64,000 nt of DNA. Source: Antarcticimicrobium sediminis (GTDB lineage Bacteria > Pseudomonadota > Alphaproteobacteria > Rhodobacterales > Rhodobacteraceae). Every line of letters starts with the position of its first letter. Position 1 is the stretch's first letter. The notes under the pieces are model-generated. The model was not told where the DNA came from and ran no database searches. It worked only from the letters and a program-made list of their open reading frames with translations. This document shows positions 42,341-50,866 of this stretch, piece after piece. The position numbers and the translations under genes are program-made. The DNA lies in the NCBI RefSeq assembly GCF_004348975.1, contig NZ_SMFP01000004.1, forward strand, positions 1 through 64,000, in the 5' to 3' direction.

Positions 42341-43036
42341 ATGGCAATTTCATATGCGACGGCGCGGGATGCGCCGTTGCTTGATGTGGAGCGGGAGCGC
42401 ATCTTGATCAGGCGGTGGCAGGCGGATCACGACCGGGCGGCGCTGGAGGTGTTGATCCTGTCGCACGCGCGGCAGGTCTATGCCTGTGCCATGCGGTTGT
42501 GCTCTCAGGCCAGCGATCGCGAAGAGCTTATTGCCGAAGGTATGGTCGGGTTGATCCGCGCGGCAAACCGGTTCGACCTTGCGCGGAATGTGCGATTTTC
42601 AACCTATGCCCATTGGTGGATCCTGAACAGTGCGATGCGCGCGCTGGCGCGTCTGACCTGTGTGGTGGACATGCCGGTGCGATCGCGGCGCGCGGCCGGC
42701 GCGCTGGTGCAGGTTGCCAAGTTGGACGGGGATGAAACCGACAGCGGGGTAGAGGCGGTGCATTGTCCCGACCCGACACCGGAAGAGATGATGATCACGC
42801 GCACGGCAAATGCCCGGCTGCGCCAGGTGATCACCGAGGCGATGGGTGATTTGGGCGATGTGGAGCGAGAAATCGTGGTGTCGCGCAATCTGCGTCAGGT
42901 TCCTGATACGATCGAGGATCTGGCCGGGCGGCTTGGGCTCAGCCGTGAGAAACTGCGTCAGATCGAACGCCGTGCGATGATGCGGTTGAAATACGGGCTA
43001 CTGTCGCGTGGCGTGACCGGCGCGCAATTGGGGTGA
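42341..43036 (+). CDS. RpoH-like sigma-70-family factor in flagellar cluster
   Basis: This 231-residue sigma factor has region 2 (RQVYACAMRLCSQASDREEL, then RFSTYAHWWILNSAMRALAR) and a region 4 helix-turn-helix (IEDLAGRLGLSREKLRQIER). Region 2 resembles RpoH (heat-shock sigma) rather than FliA, and region 3 is short or absent. Position behind a CtrA box and in front of fliK-flgD suggests it directs late or middle flagellar genes. The genes end 4 bases apart, so it shares the fliK operon. Confidence 0.82.
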   Translation: MAISYATARDAPLLDVERERILIRRWQADHDRAALEVLILSHARQVYACAMRLCSQASDREELIAEGMVGLIRAANRFDLARNVRFSTYAHWWILNSAMRALARLTCVVDMPVRSRRAAGALVQVAKLDGDETDSGVEAVHCPDPTPEEMMITRTANARLRQVITEAMGDLGDVEREIVVSRNLRQVPDTIEDLAGRLGLSREKLRQIERRAMMRLKYGLLSRGVTGAQLG

Positions 43037-43040
43037 CGGG

Positions 43041-44516
43041 ATGAGCGACGCAATCAGTCTGTTGTCGGTCCCCTCCGGGGCCAAGCCTAGCGGGTCGACC
43101 GCGTGGAGTGCGGCAGCGACCGGGTTCGAGGCGCTGTTCCAGTTGGACGGGGCCAGCGCGGGCGAGCCTGACACTGAGGCCGCGAATGGGTCTGGCACCG
43201 ACGCGCTCAAGACCACCGACGCGCTCAAGAAAATGTACGGTTTTCTGGCCGGATTGGGCAAAAAGGCGACCTATCTGGAGCCGGAAAGCGATGCCCCTGC
43301 CGCGACACTGGAGGCGGTGGCAGGGCTGGCCTCGGATCTGGCCGAGGCGCTGGGCAGTTTCGAGCGGGAGACCGGGGTAGGCCTGCTGCCGTTGCTGGAG
43401 GCCGGGACGCTGGACGGTGACCTTTCGGTGTCGTCCACAGAGGGAGATGTGGCCGCCACCTTGGCCGATCCGCAGGCGGCAGTTCAGGCGTTGCTCTCGG
43501 TGATTTCAACCGTGACCGGTGCGGTGCGTCGGGTGTCGGACCTCGCAGCGGCGCAGCAGAGCGAGGGGGGCTTTGCGCCAGGGCGTCGGGCCGTGTCCCC
43601 GGATATGTCCGGGGTGATCGCCGCGGCAGCCCCCTCTGCAGCGGCGGCGGCCGGTGCCGCCGTCAGCGCGACGGCGGGGCTTGGTGCCAAGGGGGCGACG
43701 GGGCGGGTTGGTGGCATAGCCAGCACATCTTTGGACCCCGGTGCGGTGGTGTCGATAGCGCCGGCGACCGTATCGGTCGGGGCAGAGGTGGCTGCGACGT
43801 CCGACACAGAGGTGCCTGGTCTTCCGGTTTTCTTCGCTCCGATCCAGGGCGGGCGCTCCGGTGACGGCAATGCGCCTGCGACCCAAGCCTTGTTGGCGCG
43901 GGTCATGGCCGCTGCGGCGGAAGTTTCGCAAACAGCGGGGGTGGGGCCGCTTGCTGCGGCGTTGGCCGAGGCGGGGGGCGGGGTGTTGCGGCCCAGTCCG
44001 GTCGAGCCGCTGATCACCCCGGAGGATATCGCGCGTGCGATGGCGCGCGGCGGGCATCCCGCTGGCGATTCCGCGACCACAACAACGCAGGGGCGCAGCG
44101 AAAGCGGCGCAGAGCCGTCGCGCTTTGCCGCAGCTCTTGCGGCGCAGGTCCGCTCGGCCGAGGTCGGCGACGGGCACACCCGGATTGCGCTCAGCCCGCG
44201 TGGGTTGGGCAGTATTGAGGTGGACGTCAGCACCGGTGAGGATGGCGCGCTCAAGATCGTGGTGCGGGCCGAGAACCCGGCGGTTCTGAACAGCCTGCGC
44301 GACGAGCGTGATTTGCTGGCGCAGGCGCTGGGCGGGATGGATACCGGATCGCTTGACCTGCAATCCTTTGCTGACCGCGACGGGCAGGAGCCGCAGGGCA
44401 ATCGCCCCCCCGTGCTTTCCGCGCGTCCGGGAGAGGACGCCGCCGAGGGCGGGGCCGATCCCGGGCTGGTACAGACCGCAGAAATCGGCGAAGGTCGGTT
44501 GGACATCGTGACCTGA
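43041..44516 (+). CDS. fliK: Flagellar hook-length control protein FliK
   Basis: This is a 491-residue export substrate that acts as the hook ruler. The long N-terminal part is Ala/Gly/Val-rich low-complexity sequence. The C-terminal domain has the FliK pattern RIALSPRGLGSIEVDV followed by VRAENPAVLNSLRDERDLL, where the substrate-specificity switch resides. It is 12 bases from flgD, in the sigma-factor operon. N-terminal divergence is normal for FliK. Confidence 0.88.
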   Translation: MSDAISLLSVPSGAKPSGSTAWSAAATGFEALFQLDGASAGEPDTEAANGSGTDALKTTDALKKMYGFLAGLGKKATYLEPESDAPAATLEAVAGLASDLAEALGSFERETGVGLLPLLEAGTLDGDLSVSSTEGDVAATLADPQAAVQALLSVISTVTGAVRRVSDLAAAQQSEGGFAPGRRAVSPDMSGVIAAAAPSAAAAAGAAVSATAGLGAKGATGRVGGIASTSLDPGAVVSIAPATVSVGAEVAATSDTEVPGLPVFFAPIQGGRSGDGNAPATQALLARVMAAAAEVSQTAGVGPLAAALAEAGGGVLRPSPVEPLITPEDIARAMARGGHPAGDSATTTTQGRSESGAEPSRFAAALAAQVRSAEVGDGHTRIALSPRGLGSIEVDVSTGEDGALKIVVRAENPAVLNSLRDERDLLAQALGGMDTGSLDLQSFADRDGQEPQGNRPPVLSARPGEDAAEGGADPGLVQTAEIGEGRLDIVT

Positions 44517-44528
44517 GGGGAAACGGAC

Positions 44529-45191
44529 ATGGACGTAGCAGCAACAAGCACCACGCAGACGACAGAAACCGCGTCGAGCAGTTCGCTGTCGCAACTGAGC
44601 GAGGATTACACCCGCTTTCTGACGCTTCTTACGGCGCAGATCGAGTATCAGGATCCGTTGGCGCCGATGGACAGTTCGCAATTCGTCTCGCAGCTTGCGC
44701 AGCTCAGTCAGGTGGAGCAGGCGGTCAAATCGAATTCCAACCTTGAAACCTTGTCGGCACAGTTTGGTGCGCTGACCTCGGTCGCGGGTGCGGGCATGAT
44801 CGGCCATGATGTGACGGTCAATTCGGGCAATGTCATGTTGGAGGACGGGGTGAGCGACGGCTATTACATGCTGACGGATGCCGCGTCCGAGGTCTCGGCG
44901 CAGATCATTGATCCGCTGGACCGGGTGGTGCGCACGCTGGAAGGATTGTCCACCACATCGGGCGAGCTTTTGCCGTTGGACTGGGACGGCAAGGACAGTC
45001 TTGGGCAAGATATGTTAAGCGGCAGCTATTCGGTGCGGATCAACGCGGTGGGCAGTGATGGGGAAGCGGTTGCGGCCTATACCTATCGCAAGGCTGCGGT
45101 GCAGGAGGTTCTGTTCGCCGACGGGGAACTGTATTATAACCTGTCCGGCAACGAAAGCGTTCCATCCAGTTCCGTTTTGTCGATACGGTAA
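44529..45191 (+). CDS. flgD: Flagellar hook scaffold protein FlgD
   Basis: This 220-residue hook-cap protein has the conserved N-terminal block YTRFLTLLTAQIEYQDPLAP, DSSQFVSQLAQLSQVEQA, and the central Ig-like domain with PLDWDGKDSLGQ. It assembles the hook monomers and is removed on completion. It is last in the sigma-fliK-flgD operon; a dyad including its stop codon faces convergent fliL. Confidence 0.93.
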   Translation: MDVAATSTTQTTETASSSSLSQLSEDYTRFLTLLTAQIEYQDPLAPMDSSQFVSQLAQLSQVEQAVKSNSNLETLSAQFGALTSVAGAGMIGHDVTVNSGNVMLEDGVSDGYYMLTDAASEVSAQIIDPLDRVVRTLEGLSTTSGELLPLDWDGKDSLGQDMLSGSYSVRINAVGSDGEAVAAYTYRKAAVQEVLFADGELYYNLSGNESVPSSSVLSIR

Positions 45192-45225
45192 ACGCGCTCA
45201 CACCTGTTAAGTTTGCGGGCGTTTA
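45189..45225. terminator. Dyad between convergent flgD and fliL stop codons
   Basis: TAAACGC (45189-45195) and GCGTTTA (45219-45225) form a 7-base stem that contains both stop codons. A weak bidirectional terminator is possible. Confidence 0.35.
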
Positions 45226-45690
45226 GCTGCGGGGGGTGCCCGCCGCGAGGAAGTGATTGATCTGGGCCGAATGCACCGATGGGAAGCTACCGTGCAGCTT
45301 CAGCACAATCCGTCCCGCCATCGCTGCCGTGTCGAGATTTTCCTCTTCGCCCTTGCCAACCCAAAGCATGGTTTCCGCAAGGTCTGACGCCGCCGTGATG
45401 GTGGCATCGCGCAGCCGCGCCCGGCCTGCCGCGCTGCCCAGCCGTTCAAAGGCGGTAGCGTCAGAGATGAACACATCCATGTCGATCACGATATGCAGGA
45501 TGCGGGTCGGTTGAAGCACCTGAAAGGTGAACTTGCCCAACGGCATCTTGTACAGCACGGCTTGTTTGCGCCCCTCCGCGCTGTTTGCGGCCTGCTCGGG
45601 ATCGGTTCCGCGCAGCAGGAACCACCCCGTCGCAAAACCGACTCCCCCCATCAAGAGGATCACCAGCAGCGCAAGGAGAGGTTTTTTCAC
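45223..45690 (-). CDS. fliL: Flagellar basal body-associated protein FliL
   Basis: This 155-residue single-pass inner-membrane protein has one helix (PLLALLVILLMGGVGFATGW) and a periplasmic domain of FliL type (LHIVIDMDVFISD). FliL supports stator function. The start is a GTG at 45690 with GGAGG 5 bases upstream, 12 bases after flgH. It ends the flgF-flgG-flgA-flgH-fliL operon. Confidence 0.82.
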   Translation of the reverse strand: MKKPLLALLVILLMGGVGFATGWFLLRGTDPEQAANSAEGRKQAVLYKMPLGKFTFQVLQPTRILHIVIDMDVFISDATAFERLGSAAGRARLRDATITAASDLAETMLWVGKGEEENLDTAAMAGRIVLKLHGSFPSVHSAQINHFLAAGTPRS

Positions 45691-45702
45691 CGGTGCCTCC
45701 GG

Positions 45703-46485
45703 TCAATAGGGCAGGATCACGTCCAGGAAATCTTCGCCATAGCGCGGCTGTTGCACGCGGCTCAACTGACCTCGGCCACCATAGGCGATGCGGGCCTCGG
45801 CAATCTGATCATAGGGGATGGTGTTGTCGATCATGATATCGACAGGGCGGATCACCCCGGCCACGCGCAATTCGCGCAATTCCTGATTGACCTTGACCTC
45901 TTGCCGCCCGCCGATCACGAAATTGCCGTTGGGCAGTTCCTTGACGATCATCGCGGCGACCCGCAGTTCGATCGTCTCGTTGCGCTTGATCGAGCCTTCG
46001 CCGGCGGTCGAGGAGGTGGAACCGAGATCAATGATCGACCCGCCGGTTGGCAGGTCAGAGGCATCGACACCCGGCAGGATCTTGTCGATCTGGCTGCCAT
46101 AACCAAGGAACGCAGGGTCTTGTACGTCCGTGCCGCCGCTGCGGCTGCGTTCCGATGCGTTGCGCAGCGAGGCGCTGTCGTCGATGTCGATGACCACGGT
46201 CAACAGATCCCCCACCGCCTGTGCGCGCCGGTCGCCGAAGAAACTGCGCGTGTTCTTGCCCCAGAGGCTGGAGGCCTCGGCTCGTTTGGGCGGCGTCATC
46301 GGCTCGGATTCCGGCATCGGGACGCTGATGCGGTTGACCTCGGGCATGGTTTCACCGTCGAGCACCACACCGCTAAGCTCCGGGTTGCGGTGTTTGGTGT
46401 ATTGGCCGCAAGCCGACAGGGCGAGCGTCGCTGCGAGGGCGGCAGCGAAGGGGCGGGTTGGAAATCTATCAAGGGCGAAGATCAA
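45703..46485 (-). CDS. flgH: Flagellar L-ring lipoprotein FlgH
   Basis: This 260-residue outer-membrane lipoprotein has a lipobox LSAC with cysteine at about residue 26. The conserved SSLWGKNTRSFFGDRRA, GDLLTVVID and IKRNETIELRVAAMIVKELP segments of FlgH are present. It forms the L-ring with the P-ring protein FlgI. The start is a TTG at 46485 overlapping the flgA stop, preceded by GGAGG; the frame upstream is not coding. Confidence 0.9.
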   Translation of the reverse strand: MIFALDRFPTRPFAAALAATLALSACGQYTKHRNPELSGVVLDGETMPEVNRISVPMPESEPMTPPKRAEASSLWGKNTRSFFGDRRAQAVGDLLTVVIDIDDSASLRNASERSRSGGTDVQDPAFLGYGSQIDKILPGVDASDLPTGGSIIDLGSTSSTAGEGSIKRNETIELRVAAMIVKELPNGNFVIGGRQEVKVNQELRELRVAGVIRPVDIMIDNTIPYDQIAEARIAYGGRGQLSRVQQPRYGEDFLDVILPY

Positions 46486-47177
46486 AAGCTTGCCTCCACT
46501 AAACCATCGGCGCGGGCGACGCCCACGACTGTTTTGTTGCTGCTGAGATTGACCACCCGGACCTCTTGGCCCAGATGTGCATCGGAAATTGCCTTGCCCG
46601 AAACGGCGAGCTCGAGCCCGCCGAAGTTGAGCTGAATGGTCACCCGTTCCCCGCGCGAGATGATGATTGGCGGTTGCACGGACTGAATTTGCACCGGGCG
46701 ACCGGGAGAGAGCATGCGGCGCACCTGCATCCCGACCAGCCCTTTGGCGTCGGTGATCGCATAGGCGTTGACGCGGGCCCAAGGCATATCGACCATCTCG
46801 ACATCCTCGGGCTGCACGATGGTATCGGGCATGACACGGCGCACCGGCACCGGCACCGGCTGGGTCAGCGTGGCAACGCCCCAGACCCGGCGCACATCGC
46901 CCCGGTCGGTGACCACATTTGCGATGAACTGACCGGTGTCGTGGTCAATCCAGAATTCACGAATGAATTCGCCCTCGGAGGGCAAGCCAGCGGCCATGCG
47001 GACCTTGAAAAAGCCGGAGTCAGGCATGCCTGGGCCGAATTCCTGTGTCGCGCGTTCGGTGACCAGCGCGACGATGTTGGCCGCGGTGGCAGGGGCCGCT
47101 GGCAGCAGTGCCGCAACAAGGGCGAGGAGGCCCAGAAGACGGCCGGATCGCGCGGGGGAGGGGAGCGGGCGGCGCAT
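46482..47177 (-). CDS. flgA: Flagellar P-ring assembly chaperone FlgA
   Basis: This 231-residue periplasmic protein has a signal peptide ending PATA at about residue 32 and a C-terminal SAF domain (VMPDTIVQPEDVEMVDMPWA, then GLVGMQVRRMLSPGRPVQ). FlgA helps FlgI assemble the P-ring. It begins 2 bases after flgG. Confidence 0.9.
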   Translation of the reverse strand: MRRPLPSPARSGRLLGLLALVAALLPAAPATAANIVALVTERATQEFGPGMPDSGFFKVRMAAGLPSEGEFIREFWIDHDTGQFIANVVTDRGDVRRVWGVATLTQPVPVPVRRVMPDTIVQPEDVEMVDMPWARVNAYAITDAKGLVGMQVRRMLSPGRPVQIQSVQPPIIISRGERVTIQLNFGGLELAVSGKAISDAHLGQEVRVVNLSSNKTVVGVARADGLVEASF

Positions 47178-47179
47178 CG

Positions 47180-47965
47180 TTATTTGATCTGGTTGGCGGT
47201 GGAGAGCATCTCGTCGGCGGTCTCGATCGCCTTGGAGTTCATCTCATAAGCGCGCTGGGCAGAGATCAGGTCGGTGATCTGCTGGATGATGTTGACGTTG
47301 GAATTTTCCAAATACCCCTGCCGGATGATCCCGACGCCTGGTTCGCCCGGCGTGACCAGCGCCGGTTCGCCCGAGGCTGTGGTCTCTTCCAGCATGTTGT
47401 TGCCGATCGGTTTCATCCCGGCTTCGTTCAGGAAGGTGGCCATGGTCAGCTGCCCCAGCTCTACCGGGGTGGGGTCGTTTTCGACATAGGCCATGACCAC
47501 GCCTTCTTGGTTGATGGCGATCTCGCGGGTGTTGTCGGGCATGGTAATGCCCGGGTCGATCTCATAGCCGTCCAGGGTGACGATCTGCCCCTCGGCGCTC
47601 AGCTGGAAGCTGCCCGCGCGGGTATAGGCCTGGCTGCCGTCGGGGCGGTTGATCACGAAAAATCCGTGCCCTTCGATTGCCAGATCAAGCTGGTTCTCGG
47701 TCTGCGACAGCCCGCCCTGCGTGTTCAGGCGGACCACCCCGGCGCTTTGCACCCCGAGGCCGACATTCATGCCGACCGGGCGCGAGGTGCCCTCGGTCGA
47801 GGTCAGCGCGCCCTCTTGCTGCATCGACTGATAAATCAGATCCTGAAAGGCCGCCCGCCCGCTTTTGAAGCCGGTGGTATTGGCGTTGGAGATGTTGTTG
47901 GCGATGACATCGACGTTGGTCTGCTGGGCCAGCATCCCCGTCGCCGCGATTCCTAGTGCCTTCAT
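47180..47965 (-). CDS. flgG: Flagellar distal rod protein FlgG
   Basis: This 261-residue rod protein begins MKALGIAATGMLAQQTNVDV and has ANNISNANTTGFK, the rod/hook N-terminal motif. The C-terminus has NIIQQITDLISAQRAYEMNS. Length is the usual FlgG value. GGAGGAA precedes the ATG. Confidence 0.97.
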   Translation of the reverse strand: MKALGIAATGMLAQQTNVDVIANNISNANTTGFKSGRAAFQDLIYQSMQQEGALTSTEGTSRPVGMNVGLGVQSAGVVRLNTQGGLSQTENQLDLAIEGHGFFVINRPDGSQAYTRAGSFQLSAEGQIVTLDGYEIDPGITMPDNTREIAINQEGVVMAYVENDPTPVELGQLTMATFLNEAGMKPIGNNMLEETTASGEPALVTPGEPGVGIIRQGYLENSNVNIIQQITDLISAQRAYEMNSKAIETADEMLSTANQIK

Positions 47966-48001
47966 GGTCGGGTTCCTCCCCGTTGGTCGGTGTCAGGCGG
48001 G

Positions 48002-48739
48002 TCAGACCACCTGGCCGAGGCGCTGAATGGCCCGTTGTGTCAGATCGTTGCTGTCGTTCATCAGTTTCGTCGCACGTTCATAGGCGCGCTGGATGTCCAT
48101 AAGGTGGGTCATCTCGACGATCGGCTGCACGTTGCTTTGCTCGACAAACCCCTGCGCGATATTGGTCTCGGTGTCGGGCGCGGCATTGGTGCCTGCATCA
48201 CCATAGAGATACAGCCCGCCACCGATCGGGACCAGTTTGTTCGGGTCGGGGAGGCTGAACAGGCCGATTTGCCCCAGAATTGCGCCATCGGCATCGGTGA
48301 TGGTGCCGTCCGTCGAAACGCTGATGTTCTGTCCCGCAGCCTGTGGCAGGGTGATCGGCGCGCCGCCCGGGTTCAGCACCGGGGAGCCGGTCAATGTCGA
48401 GAGCTGGCCGTTGGCATCGACCGCCAGACGGCCATCGCGACCATAGGCGGTTGCGCCCGCGCCGGTCTGATAGGACAGCCACCCCGATCCCGACAACGCC
48501 AGATCCAGCGGGTTGCCGGTGGCAACAAGCGCGCCCTGACTGGTGTTGAGAAATGTGCCGCGATCCTGAACATAGCTGATGGTCGCGTCTTCGGTTCCAT
48601 CCGATTGCACCGCCTCGAACAGCGGTTGCGTTGACTTGTACCCGGCGGTCGAGGCGTTGGCCATGTTATGCGCGGCAAGGTCCATGCTGCGCTCCAAAGC
48701 CGTAGCGAGGGAAAGGGAGACGTAATTCGCGTTGCCCAT
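48002..48739 (-). CDS. flgF: Flagellar proximal rod protein FlgF
   Basis: This 245-residue rod protein has the N-terminal DLAAHNMANASTAGYKS motif and the C-terminal VEMTHLMDIQRAYERATKLM. It lies upstream of flgG with 36 bases between. It heads the rod/L-ring operon and diverges from the helical-repeat gene. Confidence 0.95.
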   Translation of the reverse strand: MGNANYVSLSLATALERSMDLAAHNMANASTAGYKSTQPLFEAVQSDGTEDATISYVQDRGTFLNTSQGALVATGNPLDLALSGSGWLSYQTGAGATAYGRDGRLAVDANGQLSTLTGSPVLNPGGAPITLPQAAGQNISVSTDGTITDADGAILGQIGLFSLPDPNKLVPIGGGLYLYGDAGTNAAPDTETNIAQGFVEQSNVQPIVEMTHLMDIQRAYERATKLMNDSNDLTQRAIQRLGQVV

Positions 48740-48879
48740 GGCTGCTTTCAGCCCCCCTCAGATACGCCGGCAAGGATAGACCGGCAAAATTTCGGTATCA
48801 TTCCTCTTATTGCATGATAAACTATCCATCAATATAAGAATTAAGGCAAGATGTATTTGGTTGAACCCAAGGACAGCCG

Positions 48880-50706
48880 GTGGTCAACATGAAGAAACCG
48901 ACAGCGGCTGCGGTGCTCTTGGCCGGCGGCGTCGTGGCTGGGGCCGCGCTGGCCTCGGGCGTTCCGCCTGATGCGTCGTCGCTGGCTGATCTAAGCCGCG
49001 CGGCGCGCTCGACCCCCGGCGTGGCCCGGCAGGGTGATATGGATCTGCGGCGCTGGCCGGAGGACGGTTTCTACAAGCAGCTGACAACAGGGATCGACGC
49101 GCTGAGCTCTGCCCACGGGCCAGAGCGGCCGGGCGTTTTCCTTGATATGGCCGAATTGTATCTCAGTCAGGCGTTGCTCTACGAGGCCCGTTCGGTTCTG
49201 GACGGGATCGAGCCGGAAACCGCGCAGAACATACGCCGTTGGCGCGCCATGCGGGACGCGGTGCGGCTGCTGGGCGGCGAGGCAGTGTCGGATATCCAGT
49301 CGTCACCACTGGTGACGCCGTCGCGACCCGACAGAGGCATGTGGCTAACGCTTCAGGCGGTGGCGCAGGGCGATGAGGTGATGCTGCGCAACAACCTCGC
49401 CGGGGCGCTGGCGGCGATGGCCTATCAGCCCCGGCCGGTGGTGCGCATGGTGCTGCCGATTTTCACCGAGGCGGCGGTCGAGGCGGGGGAAGCGCGGCTC
49501 GCAGAGCAGGCGATCTCACTGCTGGAGGAGGTTCCCGATCTTTCCGGCGCGCCGCTGGGGCATTATCTACGCGGACGGGCGGCCCTGATTCAGGGCAATG
49601 AGAAAACGGCGCTGGAGTACTATTTTGCCGCCAGCGATGGCTGGGATCTGTATGCGGCGCGGGCGCGGCTGGCATTGGCGGACATGGCGTTGAAAGATGG
49701 TGGGCGCGGTGCGCTGTTGGCGGCGCGGGACGTGTTGGAATACGGATCTGGGGCGTGGCGCGGGGATCGCTATGAGCGCGACCTGTTGCGGCGGCTTGCC
49801 GGGCTTTATTCCGCGACCGATGATCCGTTTTCGGCCCTTGTCGCCCGCGGCAAGCTGATGCTGCGCTTTCCCGGCACCGAGGCGGCTGTCGAGGCCGCCG
49901 TGCAGGCGCGTGCGGATATGGCCGAGGTCTATCGCGATGGGGCCGAGGGGCAGTTGTCGCTGTCGCAATGGGTGACATTGCATATGGAGCTGGTGCCGCT
50001 CTATCGGTTTTTCCCGGAGTTTGCCCTGCATTCCGAGGCTTTGGCGGACCGTGCATTGCAACTGGGCGGCACCGATCTGGCCGCGGGGGAGTATCGCCGG
50101 GCGCAGGCGTTGGTGCAGGAACTGGCCGATGTGTCCGGGGTGCCGGTTGAGGAGGGGCGGCTTGTCGGGCTGCAACTGAAGCTGGCGCATGCCTTGTCGC
50201 GCGGCGGTCAATATGTCGAGGCACGCGCTGTGCTGGAGCAGATCGGTGTGCCCGAGGATCCGGCGCAACGCCAGCGGGTCAGCGCGTCCAAGGCCTCGGT
50301 GCTGGCGGAGCTTGGCGACAATGACGGGGTGCTGCGGACCCATGTCGCCAGCCCAGATGCGGGCAACCTGCGCGATCTTGCGCTGGCGCTGTCGCAGGCC
50401 GGGAGCTGGACCGAGGCGGCGCTGTTCTACAAGAAGCTATGGGCGAGTTTCCCCGAGGTCTTTACCGCGCGCGATGCCTCCTACCTGCTGTTGGCGGCGC
50501 GAAAAGCTGGCGATGTGCAGGCAGCAAGTCGGGTGGTCGCCGCTTTTCCGGGGCTGACGGATTCCGAAACCTGGGTCGATATTGCCGCAAGCCTGATGGA
50601 AACGCCCGCACCGTTGGCGCCGCTCAGTCTCGATGCCGCCGATACCCGTCTGGATAGCGCCGCGCGCGCCATCGGCACGATCAGCGCGCGCGAAACCGGC
50701 CTGTAA
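48880..50706 (+). CDS. Exported helical-repeat (TPR-like) protein of unknown role in flagellar cluster
   Basis: This 608-residue protein has a probable signal peptide (KKPTAAAVLLAGGVVAGAAL) and then many repeated helical pairs rich in Ala/Leu with TPR-like spacing (AELYLSQALLYEARSVLDGI; HYLRGRAALIQGNEKTALEY; FYKKLWASFP). No family name comes to mind. Located between flgF and flgE, it probably binds a periplasmic rod/hook component, or acts in motor function as MotC- or MotF-like proteins do in other alphaproteobacteria. The GTG at 48880 has AAGGA 6 bases upstream; an ATG at 48889 is possible. Confidence 0.75.
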   Translation: MVNMKKPTAAAVLLAGGVVAGAALASGVPPDASSLADLSRAARSTPGVARQGDMDLRRWPEDGFYKQLTTGIDALSSAHGPERPGVFLDMAELYLSQALLYEARSVLDGIEPETAQNIRRWRAMRDAVRLLGGEAVSDIQSSPLVTPSRPDRGMWLTLQAVAQGDEVMLRNNLAGALAAMAYQPRPVVRMVLPIFTEAAVEAGEARLAEQAISLLEEVPDLSGAPLGHYLRGRAALIQGNEKTALEYYFAASDGWDLYAARARLALADMALKDGGRGALLAARDVLEYGSGAWRGDRYERDLLRRLAGLYSATDDPFSALVARGKLMLRFPGTEAAVEAAVQARADMAEVYRDGAEGQLSLSQWVTLHMELVPLYRFFPEFALHSEALADRALQLGGTDLAAGEYRRAQALVQELADVSGVPVEEGRLVGLQLKLAHALSRGGQYVEARAVLEQIGVPEDPAQRQRVSASKASVLAELGDNDGVLRTHVASPDAGNLRDLALALSQAGSWTEAALFYKKLWASFPEVFTARDASYLLLAARKAGDVQAASRVVAAFPGLTDSETWVDIAASLMETPAPLAPLSLDAADTRLDSAARAIGTISARETGL

Positions 50707-50782
50707 ACCCGCAAGGCGACCGGACAGGCCGACAGACTGGGCGGAGTCCTTGGTCGCCCGCCCGATCACGCCCTGTTTTTCT

Positions 50783-50821
50783 TTAATCTTTAACCCGGCT
50801 TAAAATAGCCTCGTGTATTTC
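50783..50821 (+). promoter_or_regulatory. Candidate promoter of the hook operon with TTAA repeats
   Basis: TTAA occurs at 50783, 50790 and 50800; the last two are 6 bases apart rather than 7, so they are only a CtrA-like site. TGTATTTC (from 50814) could be the -10. The hook gene starts at 50867. Confidence 0.35.
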
Positions 50822-50866
50822 TTGTAGTAAACAAACAAGAAACAAGAATAATCAGAGGCGGTGGTC

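Noticed and set aside
50790-50803. TTAA-N6-TTAA before flgE as a true CtrA box
   Set aside because: Spacing is 6, not 7; listed only as a weak candidate.
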